Assembly (NCBI GenBank): GCA_016584495.1
Contig: WAID01000001.1
Coordinates: 2,232,001 to 2,296,000, forward strand
Direction: 5' to 3'
DNA: 64,000 bases
Source of the DNA: Celoporthe dispersa
Lineage: Eukaryota; Ascomycota; Sordariomycetes; Diaporthales; Cryphonectriaceae
The notes beneath the pieces were generated by a model. That model searched no databases and had not been told where the DNA came from. It saw only the letters and a program-made list of their open reading frames with translations. Shown here one piece after another: positions 47,977 to 58,307 of this stretch (within the stretch, counting starts at the first letter, position 1; each line of letters begins with the position of its first letter). The position numbers and the translations under genes were made by a program.

Positions 47977-48510
47977 GGGGGGAGGCTGTGGTTGTGGCTG
48001 CTGAGATGGGATCACTGTAGAGCGACAGAGGAAGCAGGCAAGCAGGGCAGAGACCCTTCTCTCTCTCTCTTTTTAATGATGCATATTTTTGTATAAAGTA
48101 GTATTCAATGTAGCGGCAAGTAGAGATACACGATAGAACCGGAATAGAAACAATACACAAGGAGGGACGAGGAGAAGAAGGAGAAGAAGGAGAAGAAGGA
48201 GAAGAAGGAGAAGAAGGAGAAGAAGGAGAAGAAGGAGAAGAAGGAGAAGAAGGAGAAGAAGGAGAAGAAGGAGAAGAAGGAGAAGAAGGAGAAGAAGGAG
48301 AAGAAGGAGAAGAAGGAGAAGAAGGAGAAGAAGGAGAAGAAGGAGAAGAAGGAGAAGAAGGAGAAGAAGGAGAAGAAGGAGAAGAAGGAGAAGAAGGAGA
48401 AGAAGGAGAAGAAGGAGAAGAAGGAGAAGAAGGAGAAGAAGGAGAAGAAGGAGAAGAAGGAGAAGAAGGAGGAGAAGGAGAAGGAGAATACATGATGCAG
48501 GCTATCTAGA
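47977..48510. other. Convergent 3' region filled by a minisatellite
   Basis: 534 bases between the stops of the MFS gene (+) and the SPRY gene (-), mostly occupied by the GAGAAGAAG array. Both 3' UTRs may run into it. Confidence 0.6.
48172..48470. repeat. GAGAAGAAG minisatellite, about 33 copies
   Basis: Perfect or near-perfect 9-bp units; all purine on the + strand, all pyrimidine on the minus strand, and free of stops in every frame, which creates spurious long ORFs (Phe/Ser and Pro/Ser repeats). Less regular GGAGAA units continue to about 48488. Confidence 0.95.
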
Positions 48511-49653
48511 TCACACGCAATCCTCTCTTCTTCCTTCAGCCCTTCTCTTCGCCCCCGCGCCCTCATACATCCACCTCCCCGGGTCCAGGACAACCTCCAC
48601 GTCCACCTCCCCAAACACACCCACCGCAGCCACGAGATCGTGAAACCCCTGCACGCCCACCGGCTCCCGATCCCTCTGCGCGTCCCGGGGGCCGTTGACA
48701 TCCCATCTCCCCTCCACCCTCCCGTTCCTCGTCACGAAGCACTCCACCTCGATCCCCTCCCCGACAGTAGCAGCAGCAGTAGTAGAAGAAGAAGAAAACC
48801 TCATCCCCAGCCCCACGACGCCCCTGCTCCCGAATGGCTGCACAAAGTCGTCCCCACCCCAGAGATCATTCACATACCGATGTCCATCATCGCTATGCAC
48901 CCCGAGCGACCCCCTGTGCCACCCCGGCATCCGGAACGGGGGGTAAGGCAGTGCCACGAACCCCAGCCCCAGCGATGCGTCTGGGCCCAGGTCCCGCCGC
49001 ACCACCACCTCAAAGTACACCGTCCTCGCCCGTCCTGTCGCCCGCGGGTCGTCGCGCCGGGCTGCGTAGACGGGCGGCTGGGCGGTGATGCAGCTATCGC
49101 CGCAGCGCCTGTCTGTCCTGACCGACCAGGCGGCGACGCCGCCGCCACCAGCATCGCCAGTGCTGCCGGGGGTGATGGACCCGCTGAAGGTGTTGGCCGC
49201 CGGCCTGACCAGCCTGGGAGCCGCAAGGAGCGCCGGGTGGCGAGGGTCCTGCGCAGGCGGGAGGAGCGTGTACCGCCGGCACCACCTCTCGCCCTCCTCC
49301 GCCTGCACCTCGCTCGCGTTGCTGGCCCAGCTGCGGTCGTGCCCGCCAAACAGGGCCGGGGGAGGTGGGTAGCTGGAGGTGTCGTCCTCGGGGAGGGCCA
49401 CGGACTGCCAGCCGTGCTGGTGGTCGTGGGCTGAGGGTGGAGGGCCTGGAGGTGGAGGCACAGAGGAGGGGTCGTCCTGCTGCTGCTGCTGTGGGTGGTA
49501 GCTTGGTGGAGGCCCGGGGGGAGGGGCGTAGTCGCCTGATCCTTCAGCCCTGGTGGTGTGAGAAGGGGGTGGTCCTGGAGGGGGGCCTACGTCGTCGCCG
49601 TCTGCACTGGGCGCGGCGTGGCGGAAGGGATTGTTGGACCTGAATAGACCCAT
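48511..49653 (-). CDS. SPRY-domain protein with PPxY motif (Ssh4/Ear1-like?)
   Basis: 380 aa from ATG 49653 (MGLFRSNNPFRH); the frame stays open upstream, but only to a non-ATG codon. The N-terminal third holds three copies of a PPPGPPPS motif (about residues 27-80), one of them ending PPSY, a PPxY-type WW ligand, plus a poly-Gln stretch. The SPRY core runs from about 190 to 330: TVYFEVVVRRDLGPDASLGL, FVALPYPPFRMPGWHRGSLG, HSDDGHRYVNDLWGG and VVGLGMRF. In yeast, Ssh4 and Ear1 join a SPRY domain to PPxY motifs and recruit the ubiquitin ligase Rsp5 at endosomes and vacuoles. Unlike these, no transmembrane segment is apparent here, so the adaptor role is inference. Confidence 0.75.
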   Translation of the reverse strand: MGLFRSNNPFRHAAPSADGDDVGPPPGPPPSHTTRAEGSGDYAPPPGPPPSYHPQQQQQDDPSSVPPPPGPPPSAHDHQHGWQSVALPEDDTSSYPPPPALFGGHDRSWASNASEVQAEEGERWCRRYTLLPPAQDPRHPALLAAPRLVRPAANTFSGSITPGSTGDAGGGGVAAWSVRTDRRCGDSCITAQPPVYAARRDDPRATGRARTVYFEVVVRRDLGPDASLGLGFVALPYPPFRMPGWHRGSLGVHSDDGHRYVNDLWGGDDFVQPFGSRGVVGLGMRFSSSSTTAAATVGEGIEVECFVTRNGRVEGRWDVNGPRDAQRDREPVGVQGFHDLVAAVGVFGEVDVEVVLDPGRWMYEGAGAKRRAEGRREDCV

Positions 49654-50696
49654 CTTGGCGGCTACCACTTGTAATGCCTGTATCGAATCCCTCAGATCGG
49701 GCGAGAGACGATCTTCTTGGTCTGTGTGGTCTGCGTTGCGTGTTGTTGCGTGTTGTTGGTAAGAAAAAAAGAGGTCAGGTTCCTCGGGGCGGGAGTGTGA
49801 GAATCCCAGGTCAGCCAAGCCAGCAGTGACTGGTCAAGGCCAATCAAGAGAGAGAGAGAGAGAGGCTGTGCTCTTATGTGCTAACCCGACCCAACCCAAC
49901 ACTGGCCGCCAAGGCATCATCGTCGGACACCAAACTACACCACCAGTCACGCCCCCAGCTGACCGTCTCACTGCGAGCTGGCGTCACCCGGACCGATCTG
50001 CCTGGTTGATCGGGACTCCACCGGGTTAGTTGCAGTCACGCTCTGGAAGGGACGCGAGGAGGAGCACATCGCTTCCTACGGGGCATTCCAGGCCCGTCTC
50101 AGCGCGTGAGGGCTTCGCCTGCTCTTTCTCCGCAAAGAGTGACTGGCTACTATAGAACAGTGACGGCTACAAGGCATCACACACACAAAAAATAGCAGGT
50201 TCAGGTCCAAAAGGAATAGCGAGTGACTCCAGTTAGTGATTTGTTAAAACGTCCTCGGCCACCTCTGCCTGCTGCCAATCTTATGAGGTCTTGCCTGACC
50301 TGTTGCGCCTGGATACAATCTGCCCATGATATTCCCCCATCCCAGATGAGTTGGGCATCTGTTCAGATCCTCTGAAACCAAACAAAAAAAAAAAAATCAG
50401 TCGTCAAAGAAGTAGAGAGAATACAGTCTGTAGATCGTGCGCGAGCAGCATATCCACACGAAGGAGAAAAAAGTCTCTTCACGTCGTTCCTGGAGCTCGC
50501 TCACCATGTCCCGCGCGGGACCCTCCAGACCTCTACGTCAGTCCATCATCCATCTCCCTCTGTCCAGGGGTAGGACGGTAGGGGACAAAATTCCAGTGCT
50601 CGCGCACGTTGCTATCTTTATGGCAGTCTCCCGTCACACGTCTCCGCACCTCTCACCGCCCTCTTCCTCCTCAGCTGGGACAGCAGCTGTTGGGGC
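49654..50696. other. Intergenic: SPRY promoter, CAX 3' side
   Basis: 1.0 kb with no supported gene. (GA)n at about 49850-49863, A-run at 50384-50396. Confidence 0.45.
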
Positions 50697-53600
50697 TTAG
50701 CCCCAGACGCTTGTTTGCGCCTCGCTGGGGTAGAAGAAGGCGACCAGTCCGATGATCACATAAGTGGCACACAAGAGTGCGCCCTCGAGGTAGTTGCTGC
50801 GGCCGTCGAGGACGAGGAAGTTGGCGATGAAGGCCGACACGAACAGGCACACCGTCTCGAACAGCGTGAAGAACAGCGTCATCTCCCCTGCCCATGCACC
50901 AGCCGATGATGACCACCAGCGGCGTCATGAACAGGGCGATCTGGATGGAGCTCCCGACCGCCACGCCGATGGCCAGGTCCATCTTGTTCTTCATGGCGAC
51001 CGTGATGGCCGTGACGTGCTCGGCCGCGTTGCCCACGATCGGCAGGATGATCAGCCCGATGAACAGCTCGCTGATGGAGCTCGTCGCCACCAGCCCGTTG
51101 ATCGAGTCGACCATGAACTCGGCACAGACGGCGACCAGGCCCGTGCTGATGAGGAGCAGCAAGATGGCGCTGACGCGCGACAGATCGTCCGCAAGGGCTC
51201 CTCCGGCTTCGCCGTGCCCGTGGCGGTCGCGATGGCCTGGGCAGAGATCTGCGAGGGCAGCATAGCGCCTGGGGCGCGGATGTGCTGCTCGTTCAGGCGG
51301 CCAGGGAGGGAGTTGGTGCGCCGAATACCGTAGCGCACGCGAGGGACGGGGCCGGTCGGAACAGCCGGCATCGCGGTCGTGTTGGGCGGCTGGGCAAAGA
51401 CGGTAGGGGTGAGGTTCCTGGCCACGGGCTTCAGGGCCAGGAGCGCATCAAATGGCCTCTTGGCTGTGAGGCCCTCCCCAGACGGCCTCGCAGGGTGATC
51501 CTGCCCTGCACCAACGGCAAAGTCCACACGGCGGGGTTCGCCGGGGTTACAGGGCTTCTTCTCAGCACTCTCTGGAACCTCGGCGATAGTCTCCTCCGTC
51601 GGGCTGTTCGCGCCGTGGGAGTGCGAGTGGAGCTTCTTCAGCTGTTTCTTGTAACGCTTGTAGGACCGCTTGTACTTTCTCCTCCGGCGCCTGTGCCGGT
51701 CGTCATCGGTCGATGAGTCGGCGTCATCATACGAGTTGGTCCGCATAGCGGTGAGCGCCAGACCACGTGGAGGCTGCTCAGGTGGTGGTGGTGGTGGGCC
51801 GTCCTCGGCCACGGGGCTCGCGTCGGATCCAGGCGAGAGTCTGCTCCGGAAGAGGCCCGTGTCCATGGTATCCACTGATGCCATGCTCGACTTGCGGCGG
51901 CGAGGGTGGCGGACCATGCGCTTCACCCTCTTGGACATGGTCTCTCGGGAACGCCCCGAAGAGTCCGAGTCCGAAGAGGACGAGGAGCTGTCATCACTGC
52001 TGGAGGAGTCAAACCATGCGACGGCCGGCCCAGGGGTTGCCTCTGCGTCGATGACCTCCTGCGGCGTGGATTCGTACATGTACGCATGTGACTTGAGCTG
52101 GAACACCAGGTAGATCACGTAGACCAGGAGAAGGACCTGTTGAGGCTGTGAGCAGGGGTGGGGGAGGGCAGGACATCTCCAAGGGGGAGGCAGCGCTCGA
52201 TAGGGACGTACGATACTAGTTCCGCGGCTGATCTTGAGAGACTGCGCGTCTGCCAACGTAGTGTCGCTGAATGAGGCGTGGAACGCTGTCTGCAGGCGCT
52301 GTTAGTGTGAGTGCAGCACCCAAGGGACATTTTAGTAGAGAGAGCGTGTGTGAGACGTACCGGCAAGACAAGGCTAATAACACTCAGACTTAAAAGACAA
52401 GCGCTCATCTGGGTGACCGTGCTGTTGTAGATCTGCCGATCCGGTCAGCACTCTCCGTGACTAAATGAGGCCTGGGCGAGGCTGTTTTCCCTTACCTGCT
52501 CGCGGAAGCGAAGACCTCCCAGGAGGAAGCACATGCCGAGGATAAGCAGCAGGTTGGCCAGGATAGATCCCAGGAGGGATGCCTGGACAATACTAATCTC
52601 ATTCTGGAGAGCCTTATTAGTTCTCTTCTCAAAGGCCATGTGCTATCGCCAGGAAGGGTATCATACCTTGACAAGCGCAATACTGTAGCGTTGTGAGAAT
52701 AGGTGTTAGTGAGCAAAAAAAAAAAAAAAAAGGGTGTGTTCAAGGTGAGGCACTGATGTGCTCGCAGCGCTGCGGGGAGGGCAGACGACACTCATAGGGG
52801 GTGGATCTAGGGAGCCCGGGACGCGATTGATCTGAGGATGACCCGAAGGCTTTCTCCCTCTGTCGTTCTTGTCATGGTCGACTCTAGCAAGGCACACACA
52901 TACATGCTGTTCGTCTTGTTAGCAGCGGTGTCTATAAGGGGGGTTGTGAGGTTTCCACAAGAAGAGGAACCAAGCCAGTTCCAAAACGAAAAATAAAAGA
53001 GAAGATTAAAATAAGAATCAAGGGCCAGCCAGCCAGCCAACAATGAGGTTGGTGTAGCCTCAGGTCCCACATGGGAGACCTGCTCTACCCTAGCCCGGCT
53101 GACCCGGCCCCGGCAAGAGGGCCGCGTGCTCGTAACGTACAAGATGATAAGTTCCACAGCATTGCCGAAGGTGATATTCAGCAGGGCGCCAATGGCGTCG
53201 CCCATCCTATGCGCCACTGTCTCGGTCGCGTGGCTCAGGAGGCCGGCGAGCGGGATGATGGCGATGGCATTCATGGCAAAGATCACAGCTGGGCTCACGT
53301 TGGGGACGAACTGGACGGCGATGCCGACGGGTACGAAGATGAGCAGGACGTTGAGCCAGCTGTGGAAGAGGATCCTCCTGCAGGTGGTGAGGAACCTCCT
53401 GGCCAGGCCCTGTCTCTTGGCCTCGCCCTGTCCATCCTCCTGGTCTTCTTCTTGCGTCTTCTCGGTGGTGGTGGTGGAGGCGGTAGTGGTGGTCTCGGGA
53501 GTGGCATCCACCCCTAGCTGAGACCCCTTCCTCGAAGCTTGCGGAGATGGAGAGGGCTGCGGGCCTCCTTCAGGACCGTTATGCGATCCTGCGTTCTGGT

Positions 53601-53850
53601 GGAGGTTTCTGCCGCCCCCGGGTCCGCCGCCCTCCGCGCCTCCGGCAGGCAGCACGCCATCGGCACCCGAGGGGTGGAGGATGGGCCCGCCATCGTTACT
53701 GTTGGAGGTGGTCGCGGTCCGCGCGCGGGTAGTGGAGGCCTGCGAGGACGAGTGCGAGATGGTCTGGTCGTTGCTTACGGGGGAGCAGAGAAGGGTCAGG
53801 GTGGTGGAGGTGGTGGCCAGGTCGTCTCGCCGTGCTACGGTTGCCGCCAT
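50697..53850 (-). CDS. Ca2+/H+ exchanger, CAX/VCX1 type, with long cytosolic loop
   Basis: Vacuolar-type cation/proton antiporter that clears cytosolic Ca2+. Six exons: 53850-53141, 52682-52667 (16 nt), 52603-52496, 52432-52361, 52289-52212 and 52136-50697. The two ion-binding signatures are GNAVELII (residues 229-236) and GNAAEHVTAI. The N-terminal 150 residues are Ser/Thr/Gly-rich and cytosolic. After the first half (QASLLGSILANLLLILGM, VYVIYLVFQLKSH) a loop of about 330 residues, Ser/Asp- and Arg/Lys-rich with tandem acidic Ser runs, precedes the second half (ISELFIGLIILPIVGNAAE). Two single-base breaks: one base short between 51180 and 51270, before SRVSAILLLLISTG, and one extra in the C4 run at 50885-50888, before EMTLFFTLFETVCLF. 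The sums cancel to 2,424 nt, 807 aa. The first intron is long (458 bp). Confidence 0.88.
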
Positions 53851-55508
53851 GAACTTTGGAGCTTGCCCAAGAACGAAGGCGATCTATATACGGTCCGTCG
53901 GGTGAAGTTTCCTTCATCGAAGTCAGGTTGGGCCAGCAAGAGCAGCAGAGGCGAGAGCTGGACACGACAGTGGCGTGTGGTGTTTGCTTCTGGGAGGGGT
54001 GTGGGCGGGTGGTGGTGATAATGGTGGTCTGGTGGAATTGATAATTTTGCGGAGAGGCAAAATAAATAAAGTGGTGAGGAAAGGACACAAGAGAAGAGAG
54101 AGAGAGAGAGAGAGGGAGGGAGGAGGGAAACAGAAAGAGAAACAAGACGAGAGAGACAGGGAGACGGAGGACGTTGGGAGTAGCTTGATATGGGAAAGTG
54201 AGGTGGGTGAGGTTCCCCAGTCACCAAGAGCAAGTGATGACCTGCTCCTGCCACCCCCCAGCACAGCACGGCACCCGCCATGATCCCTTACCAAGCAAGC
54301 CAAGCCACTATCAACGGGCTGGAAAGGGCAAGGATGCGGGGGTCAACCTTCCACAACAGCTGCTTGTGGTACGTACTGGGGTCCAGCACAGCGGCCCTAC
54401 GCCCACTGAGGGGCCTGGAGCCCTCCATGCCCATACCCACCCCTGTCGAATGTTCACTTGACCGCTGTGACAGTTCAACAGGGTGGCCCTCCACAGGGGA
54501 GGCGACCCCAGTCAGTGCACCACAGCTGATCCCACACACATCTTGTGCCTTCCGGTCCAGAATGAAGCTATGCACTCATACACAGGAGACTTTATGATTG
54601 CTGCTAGGCCGTCCGGATGAGACATCGGGCTCGGCTGGGGAAATGAAAACAAGAAGAGAGAGAGAGAGAGAGAGAGAGAGAAGAAGAAGAAAAAAAAAAG
54701 GGCCGCCAGTTACGTATGTGGCAGGTACGGGCTAGTACTATCGCAGCTTGTTACGAGGAGGCCATCGACACAATTTGTGCTAGCAGGGTCATCGATAGGA
54801 CAGAAAGTGTGCCCCCCCCCTCTCCCTTCCATGACGAACGAGATAAAGTTCCGGGCATGTCGGGTGAGACAAAGGCAGATAGAACAGAACAAGACCGTGA
54901 TGTGGGTGAGATGGGACGAAGAGAAGGACACCCGAGACAGTACGTGACAGGTGCCACTTGTCACATCACATCGAAAACGTGGCCTCTCCCTCTCCCTCTC
55001 CCTCTCTCTCTCTCTCCTCCGCTGTGTAGCTTGACCGCATGTGTGTCGCCTGCTGTCCTGAGTGACTCCCGCCTCATCTTTTCTCTTCCCCACGTTTTGT
55101 ATAATACTGTCTGACCAAAGGCAAGGCTGGCGACAGCACTGGCTGCTAATCCATGACCAGCGGCGGGCCCGTCGTATGGCTGGTGTGGATATACAAGTAC
55201 ACACTGTGAGGTTACATCCCGGCTCCGAGTGGACGGGAGACACGCACACCGGTCAGGCACAGGCATACGTCCTTATCGCCAGACCCACACACCCGTCTCG
55301 GCTTCATCGGAACTGCGTTCTGGAGGGGCAGAACGTCCGTGCCGGTCGTTTGCTCCGTCTGTTGGCCCCCAGCCCGTCGTTCTCTTCATAGATTGTACGC
55401 TTACGGCACATTGGGGTGTGGGAAGGCTGGCCGATTGGCACACACTTGTGGAGTGGGGAGGCGCAGGTGAATTGCCACCGGCCGTGGCATGTACTTTCAT
55501 TTCCTCAT
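53851..55508. other. Intergenic: CAX promoter, NOG2 3' side
   Basis: 1.66 kb with (GA)n tracts at about 54096-54114 and 54656-54681 and pyrimidine repeats at 54985-55018. ORFs here have no family signal. Confidence 0.45.
54656..54681. repeat. (GA)n microsatellite
   Basis: About 13 GA units followed by AAG-rich sequence. Confidence 0.8.
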
Positions 55509-57809
55509 CTAAGCCTTCCTCAACCGCTTGGAACGCCTAGTAGTTGGTGCGGCCTCCTCCTCCTTTTCCTCTGCCACAGGAGCACCTCCAGCCTCTTCTG
55601 TATCATCATCTGCGGCTTCCGAGTCAGAGTCGTCGGATATCTCTGGTGCGCTGTCGCTCCCGAAGCCCTCAAACGTCTCGTCCGCCCCAGCTGCGGCAGC
55701 TTCTTCTGAACTGCCCTCCTCCTCGGCGCCCTCCTCAGAACCATCCTCCTCCTCCTCCTCCTCCTTCTCGTTCTGCTCCTCCTCTGCCGCATCCTCCTCG
55801 GCCCTCTTCCTCTTCTTGGGAGCCTCAGCAGCACCATCTTCGCCCTCGGTGCTGTCGCTCTCAACAGGTGGTGGTATAAACCAGGGTATCTTTCCGCGCA
55901 TGAAATCGTTCAGAACCATCTTTGCAACGCCGTCGACGTCAGGCTCGCCACCTTTCAGCAGCCGGCCTCCCTTTCTCGCAAGCATCTCCAGAAACAGGAT
56001 GTGGTCGTCATTCCAGTCGCTTATGTTGTAGGTCCGTGCCATGTGATGCTTCTTCACCCGGTTCAGAACCGCAGGTATGTACTGTTCCGGGTGCTCCACG
56101 TTCTCGACGCGTACTACGCCGCGTAGCAGCAGCTCCTTGGGTGCGTCGTGGTGATTCTGCGGAACGATGCCGGGGCAGTCGATCAGGTATATCCTCTTCA
56201 TCAGGGTCACATACTGCCACACCTTTGTCTCTCCCGGGATCGGAGCAGTCGTGGCAACCTTCTTGCCCCGAAGGGTGTTGATGATGGACGACTTTCCGGT
56301 ATTCGGGTACCCGATCAAGCCCACTGATACCTGTTTCCTGTCGGCATGGAGTTTCGAGAACTGTCGGAGCAGGTTGATCAGAGACCCCTTGCCGAATGGA
56401 TTGTTGATGGACGCGCGGAAAGCCGCGGTGGGATAGTCCTTTTGCAAGTATTTCACCCATTGAGCCTAGCAGTCGTTAGCCTTGGGAGCTGTAAAGCCAG
56501 AAGAGATGCAGCGCTCGAGGGGTCGCTGGGCTTGGGATATGTATGTCCTCTTTACTAAGAAATCCACGGTGGTGTGCTCGGACGAACGAGGCAGACTTCA
56601 ACTCAAATGGAGACAAATTCACTCCCGCGACGTTCAGCCAAAACGGAGACCGTCTGTCCTCCCCGGCCGAAGCCAAGGGATTCTGGTAGATGAAAGTCAC
56701 TCTCCCCAAGTTATAACAGACAGATTCCATCAGACGCCGAGGCGCCGGAAAATTTCCTGACTAGAACTTGGGGGGTTCTCGGGGGAAAACTTGTGCAGAA
56801 GTGTCCGGGAAGGGGGGGGGGAAGAAACTCACGGCAACCTTGGCGGGGACCAAGTCGCACTTGTTCAGGATGAAGACAAGGTGCTTGTGTGGTGCTTCCT
56901 CCTTCAGGTACTTCTCCACGGACCGACAACGGGTTCCAAGAGGATCTCGGGCATCCAGGACATGCAGGATGACGTCTGAAGAGTCGATGACCTTGTCTGT
57001 GGCAACAAGTTAGCACACTCTCCGTATGTATCCGGCGACGGTGTGAGACACATACAGAGCTCGTTCCATATCCGTTTCGACTGGCCCTTGGAGAAGATAG
57101 GCTCGACGGCCGTCGTGATCACGCCCTCGTCTGCCTGGCGCATGTCGCCAGCCGCGGCCTGCTCGGCACCAAGCTCCCCGCTCAGCAGCCTCGCCTCCTC
57201 CAGCTTCTCCTGGTACGTCTCCAAGCTCTTGACCGTATCGTCCGCCAGCTCATCGATGTTGCTCACGCTCAGCTTGACCCGCTTCCTTGACGACTTGGGC
57301 CCGAACACCTCGGCGAACGGCGACGTCTCGACCGTCATCTTGGCCTGGTGCTGCTTGAGCCCGTTGACCTTGTTGTCCTGGCCATCGCGGATCAGGGACA
57401 GGGGCAGCTTGTTGCTCTTGAGCAGGACGGTGTAAGGGTCCTTCTCCTTCTGGGCGATGGCGTCGCGAAAGGCGCTGAGCGACTCCTGACTGATGACACG
57501 GCTGTTGGAGAACCACTTGCGGTTGGGCTCCACGCGGGCGCTGGGGATATCACGGCTCTGGTACGAGGCGGCCTTGACGATCTTGCCTTCGGCGTTGCGC
57601 TGGGGTTTGCCCTCTTTGAGGATGTTGAGCTGCTTGACCTTCTTGGCGGAGCGGTAGAAGTTTTCTCTGGAGGTCCAGTGTCAGCGACGGGATCCTTTTA
57701 GAATCCGTGAGGTGAAGAAGCACGCCTACCCCTTGACCTTTAGGCCGCTGCCGCCCTTGTCAGTGCCATCGCGAACCCGGCGATTGGCCTCCTTCTTGAA
57801 GCCACCCAT
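55509..57809 (-). CDS. NOG2: Nucleolar GTPase NOG2 (60S assembly)
   Basis: Circularly permuted GTPase that acts as a placeholder on pre-60S particles before nuclear export. Exons 57809-57730, 57666-57056, 56996-56833 and 56465-55509 give 603 aa with every junction in phase. The start [17 protein letters not shown] and KVKGENFYR match the family N-terminus. Permuted G motifs: G4 NKCD at 275-278, G1 GYPNTGKS at 337-344, G3 DCPG at 381-384. [19 protein letters not shown] and [13 protein letters not shown] are family signatures. The C-terminal 120 residues are acidic with a Lys/Arg end (RRSKRLRKA), longer than in yeast (486 aa). The last intron is 367 bp. Divergent from mS26. Confidence 0.96.
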
Positions 57810-58307
57810 TGCTGAGAATCTCGTCAGGGACTCGGCGCAGTTCACCTTCGTGCGTGTATAAGTTCGGTGCACTGGAAAGAAGCCGATGGGCAACCTGTCC
57901 AAACCTCTCGAGACCGAGTATGTGCTACCAAGAAAATAAGCTTGGTGAGTAACAACACCTTGGGAGAAGGCCTAGTGGTGCAGGAAATTCATCAAGAAGT
58001 AGAAAAGGAAATGGTAGGGGACCCTCCAGAAGAGGGAAGGGGAAGGAAAAAAAAAAAGTTAAGAACTGCAGGGTTGGTTGGAGTTGGTGGGGCCCCAATG
58101 CCTGCCTCCAAAATTTTAGCGAGTCTCAGCGTGTTATGTAAGACGAAATTTCGTACCCATGAGCTACCAATTGCACAGCGCTGCTTCAATCTTACCACCT
58201 ACACTCGAGCCCTTGGCCAGACCAACATCGAGGGGGCTGGACGGCGACAACTTCTTCAGCACTCTCGACCCGTGTCCTGCCCAGACACGGCCTACACATC
58301 CACCGAA
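57810..58307. promoter_or_regulatory. Divergent promoter, NOG2 / mS26
   Basis: 498 bases between two ribosome-related starts. A-run at 58048-58057. No specific site identified. An in-frame extension upstream of the mS26 ATG lacks presequence character and is ignored. Confidence 0.45.

Noticed and set aside
47873..48701. Long minus-strand ORFs coding Ser-Pro-Ser or Phe-Ser-Phe repeats
   Set aside because: They are translations of the GAGAAGAAG array, which lacks stops in every frame; no unique coding sequence supports them.
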